Shown: one piece after another, positions 29,761 to 41,950 of the stretch
Numbering within the stretch: the stretch's first letter is position 1
Layout: the number at the start of each line of letters is the position of its first letter
Assembly (NCBI GenBank): GCA_950295325.1
Contig: OX485806.1
Span: 47,301,169 to 47,365,168, forward strand
Origin: Polytrichum commune
Taxonomy: Eukaryota > Streptophyta > Polytrichopsida > Polytrichales > Polytrichaceae
Direction: 5' to 3'
DNA: 64,000 nucleotides
Notes under the pieces: model-generated
Told to the model about the DNA's origin: nothing
Databases searched by the model: none
What the model saw: the letters and a program-made list of their open reading frames with translations, nothing else
Made by a program: the position numbers and the translations under genes

Positions 29761-30898
29761 AGCGACAACTTGCCTACAGAGCAAGAGATTTTGGATCCAT
29801 CCCCTGATGGACGCCAGTTATATAAGCCCAATTCAATGCTCACAATTCAAATTAACTTAAAATCAATTCTGAACAATTGGATTGACATTTAGTTGAGTTG
29901 TTTTAACGATTAATAGGGTTAGAGTGGTTTAAGTTTAGTTTCAATTGAATTATTGTACGAGCGCAATTGTTATCAAAAAGGAAAAAAACCAAAATAGAGT
30001 GCGGTTGTTTTAATGCTTGTTTAAGTGGTAAAGATTAAGAAGGGCTTAGGCATGGGTTAATTGTTCGTTTTAGGCTTTTGTTGTGTTAGTTTTAGTAGTG
30101 GAATTTAAGGAAAAAGGACCGGGCATGAGCCTAGCGAGACACAGGTCAACTAAAAAGCTGTTAGGTTTCGACGGGGGGGGGGTTTCCAAACTTGAAGGCG
30201 GTGTTGAGAACTCTCTCTCACTGAAGTTGGCGGCTAAGGGGCCAGAGCGGAGCTTTGGGGAGAAGCAGGGAAGTCGGCGACAGATGAGAATAAGCTCAAA
30301 CTGATACCAGCAAGGGGCGGACGTGTGGCACCAAGGAGTGGGAAGAATGCCCGACGAGGCTGCCCCAGGGGAAAAAGGTGGCTGCATTGTGTGCAATGCT
30401 GCGAATTCAGTCAGGCAGCATGGTAGGGAAGTAGCACTAAGCAGAGGGAAGCAAATAGAGCGGTGCGTCCATCAAGCAACAATTTTTGTGAGGTGATGGT
30501 GAGGTGGATGCGGAGGGTGGCTTCCTTGTGCTAGGCAGAAGGCTGGTGATGCAAGTGGCATTGACGATTTAGTTCGAGGTCACTGGAAACAGGGGCATTG
30601 TGGGGTAGAACAGCGCATTCGGGGCCGGTTGTGATATCAGATTGTAGGCTCAAAACGTTGACTAATGCCGACAGGGAAAGGTTAATGAATCCTTCGAAGG
30701 GAAGGTAATGCAAAGGATCCACTGAGACGAATCCAAGGTGAGTCTCTCAACCGACTCCAATCTCGGCGGTCTGCATCATGGAACCAGGTGGCTACTGCCT
30801 CAGAGGGGGGGGGGGAATGTTACAAAGTCTCACACCTCGCATTGGAACAGGGTAAACCCTGTGGCCACTGGAGCCAGCAATTGGGAACTGTAGAAGGC

Positions 30899-33080
30899 TG
30901 TGAGCCCAAAAGGGTGCCCACATTTAGTCTTAGACCCTTGAAACGTTAGTTGATGCACTTTGAAGTAGCATGTTACTTCACAAAAATATAAAAAGAGTGA
31001 AATGTTAGTCTTAGAAGTACCATGTTGTAAGAGGCTAGGATGTGAGTTGTTATTGTGTTTTTACCTTCGGAAGGATTTGAGTGAATGAGGATAGGTAAGG
31101 AGAACTTGGATTGAGTAGTTAGTGAGTAGGCTAGTACAAATGGATGGAGACAACCAAAGTGACTCAAGAGGCAAGTGCATTCGAATTGGGATGAATGGAG
31201 GATCACATGGAGCGCACAAGTGGACCACCTCATCATGGCCACTTAATGGGGAAGGCCCAAGGAAGAATGCAAGGTGGAGGATAAGCAAATTCTCAAAGCA
31301 CCAATCAAATCACGAGTTAAGCATCGTGGTTTGAATTAAGTGGTGAGCGACGATTTGGGAAAGTAAGGGGAGAAAATTATGGCGGCGGAAAGCGAAGGAG
31401 GCTAAGTTTGGGTTGAAGCATCCCAAGTTTGGTAAAGTGTGGTAGGTAGAAAGCCAAGGCTAGTTAAATGTTCGAATTAGGATCCTTGTTGATCATTTGA
31501 GGGAGGAAGACTTAGAAGATAGGATTGGCGCCTACTAAGTAGGAGGAAATCTCAAGGGCTTATCGTGAGCCTTGAGGGTGCTCACCCCCTCAAGCTTACT
31601 ATATAATCCCTCATTCTTCCCTCACTCATCCTCTCTTTCCTTTGTGCTCCAAGGCACCCCACGAGTTATAAGTGTGGGTGTGGGAAGCCATATTGGAGCA
31701 CATGTGTGTGCTTAGTTTTTAGTTTGAGAGCCAAGGCTTGTTAGCCTTGAAGAGGGCTTGACCTCTTGGTAGAATTAGTGTTGACGTGAAGGATTTTAAA
31801 GTTAATTCATGATTCCAATTTGTGGTACTTAAAGTTCATGTTTTGAATACACGTGGTTGCAAGTTCCATGTTTAAGAGTTGAGCACTTGATGTTGTGATG
31901 AGTGCAAAAATATACTTGTGTGGATTAGTTAGTCTTAGTGAAGTTAGGAAATTCTCTCTCCCCCTCTCCTCTCTAGGATTTTAGGATTTTAAGATTAGAG
32001 AAGAATTGTGTGATTAGAAAGGGGTTGTTAGTAGAATTAGGGAAATTAGGTAGGAAGATTAGTTAAGGGCTTGAATAATTAGTGAGGTAGTTGGGGATTA
32101 CAACTACAAAGTTGTGGGTTTATGAAGGAGCTGGGTTTATGAAGGAGCTGGGTTTGTTTAGTTAGAAAGAAAAGAGCTGGGTTTATGAAGGACCTGGGTT
32201 TGTTTAGTTAGAAGCTAAGGAGCTGGGTTTATGAAGGAGCTGGGTTTGTTTAGTTAGAAGCTAAGAAGCTGGGTTTATGAAGGAGCTGGGTTCATGAAGG
32301 AGCTGGGTTTATGAAGGAGCTGGGTTTATGAAGGAGCTAGGTTTATGTAATTAGAAAGTAAAGAGATGGATTCATGAAGGAGCTTAGTAGATAGCCTACC
32401 TAATTAGCTCATAGACAAGTAGTTAGTTACATTATGCTAGTTAGTGTTATGTGTGGCTTTCACAAGTAAATGTATTTGAGATTGACTATAGAGAATAGTG
32501 TTTTTTTTTACACTTGCATCCTCTCTTTAAAAATAAACCACGTGCACAACTTAATGGAGAATGTGGAGCACTCTCGCGATGGCAAGACAAAGGAAGCAAA
32601 GACCAAAGGTGCGAGGGAGAGATTGACATAAGTCACATAAGTATTTCTTAATACTTAAAGGCTTATGTACGGTATGGAGACACCAAGTGAGACCTCTTAT
32701 AGTAGCGATACGGAATACACAAGTGATAGTTCAAGTGGTAGTATAGAGTCAACGGCACGGACTCCATTTAGGAGAGGGATATCCTTAAGGGCTTGTGTAG
32801 CTAAAGCAGCCGGATGGACGTTAGAAGCAAACAAAGACAAAATAGCACCCGAGCATAAGGAGGTTAAAATAACATAGTTAACTTGTGCATTCTCCACATA
32901 CGTATTGAAATCGTACATTGAGTTGTTAAAAGTGAAATTCCAGTTAAATCCAAGACCACTTGAAGGGTGAACCTTGCACTATGGACTCATCCAAGTCCAA
33001 ATCCAATACCGCGGAGGAATGTGAGCCCAAACCCACTACTCGGACTACGGACGCTTAAGGGTGGGGGGTTTGGCCTCACA
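30899..33080 (+). mobile_element. Solo LTR of the GypB family, 2182 bp, TSD aaggc
   Basis: Ends are TGTGAGCCC..GGCCTCACA, flanked by the 5-bp duplication aaggc (30894-30898 and 33081-33085). It is longer than its relatives mainly because of an internal minisatellite at 32110-32400. It shares TATAAAAAGAGTG near the 5' end and AGTATTTCTTAATACT near the R region with other copies. No coding sequence. Confidence 0.88.
32110..32400 (+). repeat. Minisatellite GGGTTTATGAAGGAGCTG
   Basis: The 18-bp word GGGTTTATGAAGGAGCTG (variants with GTTTGTTTAGTTAGAAGC between) is repeated about ten times within the solo LTR. Confidence 0.85.
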
Positions 33081-33267
33081 AAGGCTGACGGGAGGTGACG
33101 GGCTGCTACTGTGCTGCAGAGGGGAGGATCCAGCAGGCACCGAGACCACATTAGAGACTATTACCTCGGCTTAGAAGATATTGGGTTGGGACTGGGCACT
33201 TAAGGGGCTGAGGTATCTAGTATTGCGAGTAGGTTTGATGAATATGGATGTGTAAGCCAAGGGTGAA

Positions 33268-34801
33268 TGTCAGCCTCAAATCCCCACCCTTGTGCGTCGT
33301 GGTCCTGGTGGGAACATGAGGCTCACATGCAGCTTACTGGAATGATCTTCCTTAACTCTACTCCCTTGTTCTCCCTCCACTCAAGTAGTAAACGTGAAAT
33401 GCCAATCCTTTTTATTGAAAATTAGGGTTTGCCACATGTTCATGAACACATGTCATCCTTTCTTATGGAAATCCATTCCATGTTTCATGATGGCACATAA
33501 AGCCTCACTACCTAATGAAACTCCCTACTTCTAAAAGAGGTCACTTCTGACCGAGACCTCTTACTGGTCCTACTCACTAATCCTAATCCCTAATTACCCC
33601 CTGGCTTCTGAGCACTAATAACCCTCAATGCCTCCAACTCCACGCCCTGGACCAACAACCGGTACTCAGACCCCACCCAGCTGTATAAGGTTTCACCGAG
33701 CTCCCCTGTTCAACTGCACCCCCAGCACAGTCGTTCCCTCCTAATCCAGGGCATTCCCAGCTCACCGTGGCAGGCTGCCCACAATGCCTCCACCTCTGTC
33801 TCAGGTCCCCTCTCTGGGACTGTTGTTACTTCACTTCCTAGGCACCCACCCCATAACCATTGTTGAGTAGTTAGCGGCGGTTGCAACCAGCACCCTTGCC
33901 TCAAATTTATCTGTCTTCAACCTCCTGCATTGCCTATCCAATAAATCTGCAGGCATGACCTTAGTTGTAGGAATTCCTCCCAACAAAATCACCCTTGAAG
34001 CAACCAACATCAGGTGTCTGGCAAGACATTCGATATTGCCGCAGCTCAACCTCAGTTTTTGGTGAGGACTCCTTCCCCTTTATCAACGCCCAACCATTCA
34101 ACGGCCTCGCAGAGATTTTGCAATTGCAGCCCCAGTCTCTCCCTTCACGCACTGAGTCTGGCATCTTATGTCGTCCCCTCCTGGCTCTGCACCCAGTTTC
34201 CTTTTTCCCTTCTTGCTATCCTTGGAGGAGACTGGAGCTTGAATGCCTCCATCTCCCATTCCTAGCCCCCTAGCTGCAGTCACCGCATTCTCAATTTGTG
34301 TTTGTGCTAGCGGCATCATTCCATCCCTAGGCGCAACCATAAAACCATCTCTAGCCGCCGCCCTCCTTCTGTGTATTTTTCGGTGTCGTGCAGAGAGAGA
34401 AAAACCTCTCCTGGAATCTGAACCAAGTTCGAAGCCCCTGGATCTGATCCCAGGCCGAGGCCCCTGGATTTCCGACGAAATCCCCACTCAGGGCAGCCCC
34501 CCCCCCCTTAATCCACATGGTGACAGCCGAAAATGAACAAAGAAAATGCCTTAAGCCGCCACTACCCTACCCAGAGCACTATCCTATAATGTCAAAATCC
34601 TAATCACTCAACACCCTAAGCCTCAAGTTAATTCTTAATGCCTTAAGCTAACACACTAGCACATTGGACTAAAGCCTAATCCACCTTAGAACTTGAGGTT
34701 ACACTCTTTTTATGTTTTACAATAATCATTAAAAAACCAATTCAAAGTTTTAAACATTCCTAAACTTAAAAACACATGTAGGCACCAACTTTGGGCTCAC
34801 A
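33268..34801 (-). mobile_element. Solo LTR of the GypB family, 1534 bp, TSD gtgaa
   Basis: Ends on the plus strand are TGTCAGCC..GGGCTCACA, flanked by gtgaa (33263-33267 and 34802-34806). On the minus strand it begins TGTGAGCCCAAA at 34801. It is inserted into the GypB-2 3' LTR. Open frames inside (33995-34536 and the complement) are not supported by any motif. Confidence 0.85.
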
Positions 34802-35279
34802 GTGAATTTGGGTTACTTGAGCCATTAGAATATTGCTCGAAGTTGTTTGAGTAATGCATTGTTAGGCTTGTTGATTAGAATCATGAGAACATGGAGTATT
34901 TCTAAATACTTCAACCTCGTGCCAATTGAATAAAGTGTGTGCCCTTTGACGTTGACACCATGGTGCATTGGAAGCCGATTCACAAATGTTGAGTGAGGTA
35001 AATTAATCACATGTGAGCCCTGGGCTCTCACCCAGACTACAACGCACAAGGGTGGGGGTTTAGGACTGACACACCACAAGAACCAAAGCAAGACAATGAT
35101 TGGAGAGGTCCTTTATACCTTTATCATTTTAAATGTAAAGAGCTTCAAGCTTAAACTTTCTCCATAACTATGCAAAGTAGAGGCAAAGCAATTCTTAGCA
35201 TAAACACCATCGAAGCAACATGTTGTGATTGAGATACATCTTATTGTTTGAGAAATGCTATGTATAGGACTAATGATGT

Positions 35280-35530
35280 GAAAATAGTCTTATAAATGGA
35301 AGAAAAAAAATTGTATAAGAATTGATTATAGAAACTCATATAATGTGAGAATAATCATATAAATGGAAGAAAGGCAATTGTGTAAGAATTGATCGTAAAA
35401 ACTCACATGAGGTGAGAATAGTTGTATAAGTGGAAGAAAAATAAATTGTGTGTGAATTAACTATAGAAACTCACATGAGGTGAGAATAGTTATACAAATG
35501 GAAGAAAAATACTTGTGTGAGGGAATTGAT
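35280..35530 (+). repeat. Tandem repeat, about 67-bp unit, four copies
   Basis: The block GTGAGAATAGTTATATAAATGGAAGAAA..TTGTGTAAG recurs with spacing of 67, 67 and 68 bp (TGGAAG at 35297, 35364, 35431 and 35499). Confidence 0.85.
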
Positions 35531-35689
35531 TGTAGAATTACAAAGCAAGTGAGCGACAATAAATAATTAAAATTTTTTTGTGAGAATAAAAATGGTGACA
35601 CATGTGAGAGTGATACCAATTGGAAATTTTAGAGGTGAGAGAAAATTAACTTTGACATATCAAGAAAAAAAAATGACAACTTAAGAATA

Positions 35690-35935
35690 TTGGAGACACT
35701 TAGTATACTGGAGTTACTTGGTTCTATAACAACAACAAAGACACTTAATATACTAGAGTTATTTGGTTCTACAATTACAATAAAGATGCTTAGTCCACTA
35801 GAGCTACTTGGTTCTACTACAAAAAAAACATTTAGCCTACTAAAGCTATTTGGTCTACAAAAACAAATAACCACTTAGCCTACTAAAGTTACTTGGTCCA
35901 CAACAACAAAATAAACTTACTATACTAAAATTATA
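35690..35935 (+). repeat. Tandem repeat, about 45-bp unit, five imperfect copies
   Basis: The words CACTTAGTATACTAGAGTTA and CTTGGTTCTACAA recur at about 35700, 35745, 35800, 35835 and 35875. The open frames on both strands here are repeat by-products. Confidence 0.75.
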
Positions 35936-36124
35936 CGGCAATGACATTGGTTAATGAGTTATTGGATCTACAACGACAATCAAAGGTACTTAAGATTTCA
36001 AAGAGGTAGAAAATAAAACTTGAGCTACAATGAAAATTTCAACACAATTGGAAAAAATCTAGCAATTCAATAGAAGATCACTTCTATCACTACAAAAAAA
36101 CTCCAAAGAATAAAAGTTGAGACA

Positions 36125-36396
36125 TGTGGAAGGTAGAGCATTAGATTGCCCATAGTCAATAGAAATATAAATGAAGAGGCATGAGAGAAAATAAGGTCAG
36201 AATAAGTTTAGCATGCTAGTCCGAAGAGGGATAAGAGTTGTCCCATATTATTTGTCTGAACCAATGAATAGAAAAATAACAATCAAAGGCAAAACAAGGA
36301 AAGCATAAGATTATCTCACTCCAAACATTGTTCATATGCCTTTGTATAAGTATCTATACTTGTGCAATCTTGACTCCTATTAATTCCAATAGGATA
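36125..36396 (+). mobile_element. Copia-family LTR, apparently solo
   Basis: This 272-bp stretch (TGTGGAAGGTAGAGCATTAG .. AATTCCAATAGGATA) matches the LTR behind the copia fragment at 46055-46317 along its whole length. No copia coding sequence adjoins it. A target duplication was not found. Confidence 0.7.
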
Positions 36397-36861
36397 TGGG
36401 CCCACCATGCAAATGAAGAGCTTAGAGATTTGATTGCATTTAAGTTTGCGGAGTGGATCTTGAGGAGTTTGCGCTTTGGAGTGTTGGAGGTGTTCGAGGG
36501 CGTAATTTGCTGTTGTAGTTATTTCTTTGCTTTTGTTTTTTGCTTGAATGTAACACTATATTCGTTAATTGGAGAATTTTTGTTGATTTTGAGACTATTT
36601 AAGGACGTGGCTTTCACATTTGTAGGAAGGAAAACACTACAAATATGCTATGTTCCCAATTTTGGAAACAAATAAGAGACTCAAATGCATGGAACTACAC
36701 ATATAAAAATAAGAAAATGGGATATATGAAAACATTTGCATATGGAAAATCAATATCATATTCATTGAATAGGGTTGAAGTACAAAATGCAAGTGGAATA
36801 TCCAGTATTAGGCCAAAGTCCTAGAAACATAATTCCACAACTACATGTATGTTAATATAGC

Positions 36862-37203
36862 CTATACGTTTGGATCACGACTCACTACTTTTGTTTTTGC
36901 AATACTATTATTATCATTTATGGCCGTTTCATGGTATTTTGCTTTAATGGCCTCCATGGCTCTAAAGATCTTGGTTCCGCGGCTGTAACCTTGTTTATTC
37001 ACTGGCCCCGAATATGTGCCATTTTCCCATATTTGCTGACCCCCTACCGAATAAGTGGAATACGAATGCGTTTGGGAAACCAAACGTCTTGCACTCTTCG
37101 GTAGGGCCAAACAACGATCAAACTCGCAAGAAGCAGTCTTCAGTGTTCGCCTATCCAATGACGAAGTTGAGGATGAACGGCCCACATTCATGTATATTGG
37201 GGT
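36862..37203 (-). pseudogene. Exon 6 of the FCP1-like gene, probable last exon
   Basis: An acceptor TGTTTTAG precedes 37203. The segment reads TPIYMNVGRSSSTSSLDRRT, then SYSTYSVGGQQIWENGTYSG and KIFRAMEAIKAKYHET, to a TAG at 36862-36864. No domain is recognised. The region is free of internal stops. Confidence 0.4.
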
Positions 37204-37305
37204 CTAAAACAATGACCATAAATATATATAATGACGTGGGTTAGTATAAGTTACGGATGGAAGTATGAAAAACCCAAGAATATGAAATGCACTAATACAC
37301 GGAAA

Positions 37306-37718
37306 TCATGAAGGAAAAACTTGAGAATGCCAATAGTTGGGCACCTTGGCCTGCGGGGCGGTGGTTTGAGCTTCGGGGACATCGAGGGGGGTAGACACAA
37401 GCACAACATGGACGTTCGTAAACGCCGGGACATCAATTTGGGGTTCATCCATGCAAAGGCGTCTGGTCGACCGCGGGTTTCGAACGTGCTTCTCATTGCG
37501 GAGGGGAGATGGAGATGGAGATGGAGCGTAATTGAGTTTTGCAACCTTTGGAGGAGGGCTATCGACAACTCCGTCTTCAAACCCCGAGTCTTTGGAGTAA
37601 TCAACAGCAGAGGCGGCATCGACAACTGAAAATTGAAATAGTGAAGGCATTGAAATGTCGGTCACACCAATGGAAGGGGAGTTGGGGCCCGACTTAGATG
37701 CACACATGCCATTGACGA
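37306..37718 (-). pseudogene. Exon 5 of the FCP1-like gene, Ser/Pro-rich tail
   Basis: An open segment with SLVNGMCASKSGPNSPSIGV, DSPPPKVAKLNYAPSPSPSP and APQAKVPNYWHSQ. A likely donor GTTTTT follows the CAA at about 37321. The acceptor side is only tentative. Assignment to the gene rests on strand, spacing and similar low-complexity composition. Confidence 0.45.
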
Positions 37719-37869
37719 GACTTTAGGATGCTTGGTGAGGCAACTAAGACACAAAAATACATTTACAAAATAAGGGGAGAAATGTTAGATATAAACATGG
37801 AGAGTCCAAGTACAAACCCAAAAATTAGTTCTCATATTAATTTATTGAGTTTGGCATATCCGTACAACC

Positions 37870-38598
37870 TCCTAAATTCCTCATCTCTTGGGCCTAGAGG
37901 CCTATTGCCAATGGGGTTGGAGAGGACAAAACCGGGACACTTCCGGGGTGATAGGCAAGCCTCCTAATGTAGGGTCCTAGTTCATTATCTAGAAAGTTGT
38001 CATTTCTATCACTCTCCCAAGGATCCGGGAATATGCAACTGCCCGGGGGATTGAAAATACTCTTTGCCGGGCTGTCGTCAATGAGGAGTGTGTTCTCCGG
38101 GGTGGGCCAACAACCGGGGGGCACCCCCTCCAGCATAGGGACGCCCACCCAGAGGTTCTTCCTCAGTATCTTTAGGAATTGAGGCCCACGGCCTCCTCCA
38201 ACCTTGGGTACAATCTTGCCACTACGGTCATAAAGGTCATCGCAATGTTCTTGACCGAGAAGCAAGCATGGCATTGCGAGTTCTCGGAAAAGAAAACCGA
38301 CGATGGCCTTCGTGTTGTCCATGAGCATAGAGCTCTAGATGATGACATGGGCCAAGCCAAGGACCTCACGAAGGAAGCACCTCAACCTGGGCCGGGCCCG
38401 TACAACCTTCTTGTTAATGAGAGTATTGAACTGTCCGCCGTAATCCATGTCTTGTGGACTACGGAAGGGACCCTTGGACGCACTATTGGAGATATGTGTG
38501 GAATGACAAAGCACCCCATTGAGGTCAAATATTATGAACGGTTTCCTCATGGGCCGGCTTGGTCTTTCAGCGGGGTTGCGACATATCTCCAATGGACC
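37870..38598 (-). pseudogene. Exon 4 of the FCP1-like gene, FCP1/NIF phosphatase domain
   Basis: After a CACAG acceptor the exon reads into KPFIIFDLNGVLCHST, the HAD motif I in its FCP1/NIF form (DxNG replacing DxDGT), then RARPRLRCFLREVL, HVII followed by TAG at the expected conserved Trp, and SSMLMDNTKAIVG. Downstream ENTLLIDDSPAKSIFNPPGS, then CIFPDPW, gives the DD motif and its loop, typical of CTD-phosphatase-like proteins. Such enzymes remove phosphate from Ser/Thr, often on RNA polymerase II CTD. In this copy the TAG at 38335 and another at 37894 truncate the domain. The donor of this exon is uncertain (near 37870). Confidence 0.75.
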
Positions 38599-38889
38599 CT
38601 GTGATGGAACATACTATCTAGGTGAATGGTGCTACCCAGGAAAACCAATTGACAAACATGCACAAACTCAACAAACAAATATAAGGCAAAAAAATCCGAA
38701 CTATCCAGTTCAAAAAATGTGTATTAATGTGCTTGGTCATATACATTTCGAGAATAATTTACATTGTCACAAAAGGTCTCCCCTAAAATTATTTGAATCT
38801 ATGCTGGCAAAATTGCATCCACCCGTCGGGCGAAGTCGAGCATCGAACTCGACAATATACACACGCCACGAAGTTGGCAGACAAGGAAG

Positions 38890-39022
38890 TTTCGGACGCG
38901 CATCTGTAACGTGGGAGGCAAGCTCAAAGGTGGATTACCTCTTCAACGGCGAGGCCCTCGCCAACAGTGCCTCCCTCACCAGGCCCCATTGTGGGCACAG
39001 GTTCCGGACGCGCGTCTGCAAA
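38890..39022. repeat. Palindrome copies in intron 3 and in exon 3
   Basis: One diverged copy (38890-38910) is in intron 38938-38599. Another (39002-39022) lies in the coding end of exon 3, where it reads as FADARPEP. Confidence 0.75.
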
Positions 39023-40354
39023 AGTGTGCAAGCTATCCTCCACCACCAAGGCGTCTCCAGCCGCTTGCGACCCCTGGGTATCGACATAAGGTTGATCCTC
39101 ATCTGTGGCGTCTTGGCTGCCCCGCATATCTTCATCTTCTTGGCTGCCAATGGTTGTGTTGTCTTCAATGGAGCCTCTCTCATGGACACCTGCCGTATAA
39201 CGTGCCGGTGTCTCCTCCTCTCGTATCGTATGAAAGGAGGGCTCTGGGGTGGCGGCAACCTGGGGAGAGGGCGGGACATACAACACGGGGGCTGGATAAG
39301 CATGCTCAGGTATATACACCGCATGGCTACTAGACGGAGGCCGCATGAGAGTGGGGGGCATTGACATGCTGGCATCGGGAGCTGCATACACTACTGGGGG
39401 TCTTGCTTGCAAGCTCTGCATCAGGCTCATAAATTGTTGGCTCTGGGCCAAGAATTGTTGATTTTGAGCCATGAGATCGGCGTGCCTTCGAGCAGACTCC
39501 AACCTAGCCTCCTCCATCTCAGCTTGGATGGCGGCCATCTTTTTGGCGTGCTCCTCGTTAGCTTCTTGAAGCCGTTGGTCAAGCTCTTCCTTCATTCTCT
39601 TCTCCAGTTTCTCGTCCAATTCGGCCACAGACATCGGCTCTTTCTTCACCTTGCCAGGTTCAGAAAGCAAGGCAAAGATGGCATTGTACATCCTAACCTC
39701 ATCCTCGTCTTCATCAGAGAGTTCCAAGACGGCGCCTTTAGGGTACTCGTTGTAAGGAGTTTTGTTCCTCTATCGACGACTCTCACGGTATGAGGCGATA
39801 CCCGGCCTCAAAATCAACTCTAGCACATCTCTACCCTCCATAGGTGGTAGCTTTGCCTGTTCAGACCCCCCTCCATATGAGGTTGTACATTCGGCTTCTG
39901 TCGCAAGGTCCACATCCTTCTCAGCCATAAGCCCTGCAGCACGCGATGGACCCGCAGTGGAAGGAAACCCAACTCGAGAAGTGGGAGTCCCAAAGGGTGA
40001 GAGAATAGAGGTATGATGGACCCTTATTGGAGTGAAGTCTGCATACGCCTCCTTTGTATCCATGTGGTCTTCGCCCAGGAGAAATTGATGTGGATGAATA
40101 TGATCACGAACAAGGCCGAGTACGTGTTCTTGTCTGGCGGGCTGCTCTCTTGGGGAGATGGGATCTTGGTCTTCGTCACTGTCCCACTCTGTTGCAGGAG
40201 TTCCCTCTTCTCTAGAGGCAAGAGGCACCACATGATGGGGGGTAAGGACATCAATGATGTCTTCGATATCCATTTTGGAGGCAATAACCCTATGAGTATT
40301 CGCGTCATCAATGTCGCGAGCCTCCACAAACGAATTTACCTGCAACCCAAACAT
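38939..40354 (-). pseudogene. Exon 3 of the FCP1-like gene, acidic and coiled-coil region
   Basis: It begins after a GGCGCAG acceptor with ATGTTTGGG, in phase with exon 2 (MFGLQVNSFVEARDI). The middle is acidic (TEWDSDEDQDP, ELSDEDEDEVRMYN). A strongly heptad-like stretch follows (AELDEKLEKRMKEELDQRL, KKMAAIQAEMEEARLESARR), predicting a coiled coil, then a Pro-rich region and a Ser/Asp/Glu-rich tail. TAG at 39770 interrupts it between SRR and RNKTPYNEYP. One palindromic repeat copy (39002-39022) lies in coding sequence here. The exon ends GTTGAAGAG before donor GTAATC at 38938. Confidence 0.6.
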
Positions 40355-40449
40355 CTGCGCCAAAACAAGAAAATTATAGTCCTTGAATTGTGGAAGCAAA
40401 TATAAATGAAGGCAAATATCAGGACAAATATAAACATGAAGCAAAGTAA

Positions 40450-40519
40450 TTTACGGACGCGCGGCCGTAAATTTACACAGCAAATTTGTTGGGCAATGTT
40501 ACGGACGCGCGGCCATAAA
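40450..40519. repeat. Two palindrome copies in intron 2
   Basis: Copies at 40450-40471 and 40499-40519 (core ACGGACGCGCGGCC) lie inside the 211-bp intron 40565-40355. Confidence 0.85.
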
Positions 40520-40565
40520 GTTCAATTTAGATGAAGCATGGAAAGAGGTGCATACAAATACTTAC

Positions 40566-41873
40566 CAATGCCGCATAAACAAATTTGGTGCCTCCAAAGA
40601 CGTTGTAAACTGTTTCATTCATTACAGTCACAGCCTTCAAGACTCCAATATAAAAATCCATTCGGAGCTCGTACGCTGGGCAGATTGCATACATACACTC
40701 CGCCACAAGCTCCTTGGGGTGTGGTGGTGGCAACGAGTATACATTCTTGAACACGTTCTGTGCTTTGATAGGCATCCGCCCACTTGGTGAAGACTTATGT
40801 GTCAAGAAATAAAGTGCCAAAGCCCCGACCTGCTTCACCCCCCTTGCCTTTTCAATAACACTGATCCCTTCCGTCTTAGCGGGGATGTATATGCTGTGGT
40901 AAAGATCGTATATGCTGTGGTTCATCGTCGAGGTGTATAGCTGGACCACCAATGTGGACCTCTCTTGATCTACGATCTACAGCCACACATTTGGCTCGAA
41001 GAGGGCAAGCGACCGATAGCTCTTGAAGGCCTTGAAGAAGTTGTCATAGAAAACGGTCCCGCCAGCGTTTTGTCTCCAAGGTCCAGGAAATGCACGGAAA
41101 TCAAATATTGCAAACGGACAACCCCGGGGATCATTTCTCACAGAGGCTCTTGAAGCATGGGTGTCCCATGTGCCAAACTTCAAGGCCAATGTCACTGTGC
41201 AAAATCTTGCGACCCCTCCGAATTTTGCTTTCTTTTTTCTGTCGAGGAAATGCACGTACAACGATGTCTCTCTTTCGTTGATAAAACCTTTCTTCTCGTT
41301 CCTCCTAGATCTTTGGGCTAGGAAGGGAGATGCCCTTCTTATCAATGCTTGCATAGAGACCCCATTGATGTGGTATTCATCCTTGAGCGTCCTCCAATTT
41401 TCCCACATTATCTCACCATCTGTATTAGTGAGGTTGTGAGAGGGCAACAATTTGTTTATCTCCCTTATAGCCATGGTCTTCTTCTTCCTGTATTCGCATC
41501 ATTCTTTAATGTGGTACGTAGAAAGCTTTATGTGCTTCGGCCGCTTCAGGAAGATTTTGGGGTAGGGCAGTGTCCTCCTCGGAGTCTCCAAAAGGATGTG
41601 TTGTGCCGTTCTGTACAACTCGGAGTTGAGCAATTCTTGAAGGGGATAAAAGAACTCTCTCAGGATAGGTGACACCTTAACCTTCGAGTCGCTCTTGTAC
41701 GTGTTCTCTACATCCGGGTTGACAAGGTCTCCATTGTTGTGGGCATCGAAGAGGCGTAACCAAATTGCCCATGTCTCTTCTGTGGCAGTGATGAGCTCAA
41801 GTTCCCCCTTCAGCTCATGCACTGTCTTCATGTCAATGCTGGAGAACTTTGTCAAGATGGCATTGCTGAATGT
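40566..41873 (-). pseudogene. Exon 2 of the FCP1-like gene, unassigned region
   Basis: The exon starts after a TTGCAG acceptor in phase 0 (TFSNAILTKFSSID) and ends GCGGCATTG before donor GTAAGT at 40565. It contains ATEETWAIWLRLFDAHNNGD, RRTLPYPKIFLKRP, ETSLYVHFLDRKKKAKFGG and KAQNVFKNVYSLPPPHP. A TGA at 41499 and a TAG at 40977 are the only breaks in about 435 codons, so the reading frame was clearly selected once. No known domain is recognised. Confidence 0.6.
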
Positions 41874-41950
41874 CTGCAATTTCATGCATTACAAGAAATC
41901 AGCAGAGTTTAAATTGAAGGAATTAAAGAATTGGAGGGAGAAGGAAGAGG

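Larger units (their letters stand above)
25480..29820 (+). mobile_element. GypB-2, 5'-truncated Ty3/gypsy element
   Basis: The plus-strand order is protease, RT, RNase H, integrase, then a 3' LTR beginning at 29821. No Gag is recognised in 25480-26030; the 5' end is cut by the LTR of GypA-1 at 25479. The family is distinct from GypA: no methyltransferase, no PHD finger, and different RT wording (VDYRKLNACT). Confidence 0.85.
29821..35071 (+). mobile_element. GypB-2 3' LTR with two nested solo LTRs
   Basis: The LTR begins TATAAGCCCAA, a degraded form of the family start TGTGAGCCCAA, 60 bp after the pol stop, and ends GGGGGTTTAGGACTGACA at 35071. Removing the two nested solo LTRs and their duplications leaves about 1525 bp, the usual size of this family. 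Runs of 10-11 G occur at 30173-30182 and 30805-30815. Confidence 0.65.

Noticed and set aside
33995-34536. Overlapping open frames on both strands
   Set aside because: They lie wholly inside a solo LTR with an exact target duplication and show no domain.
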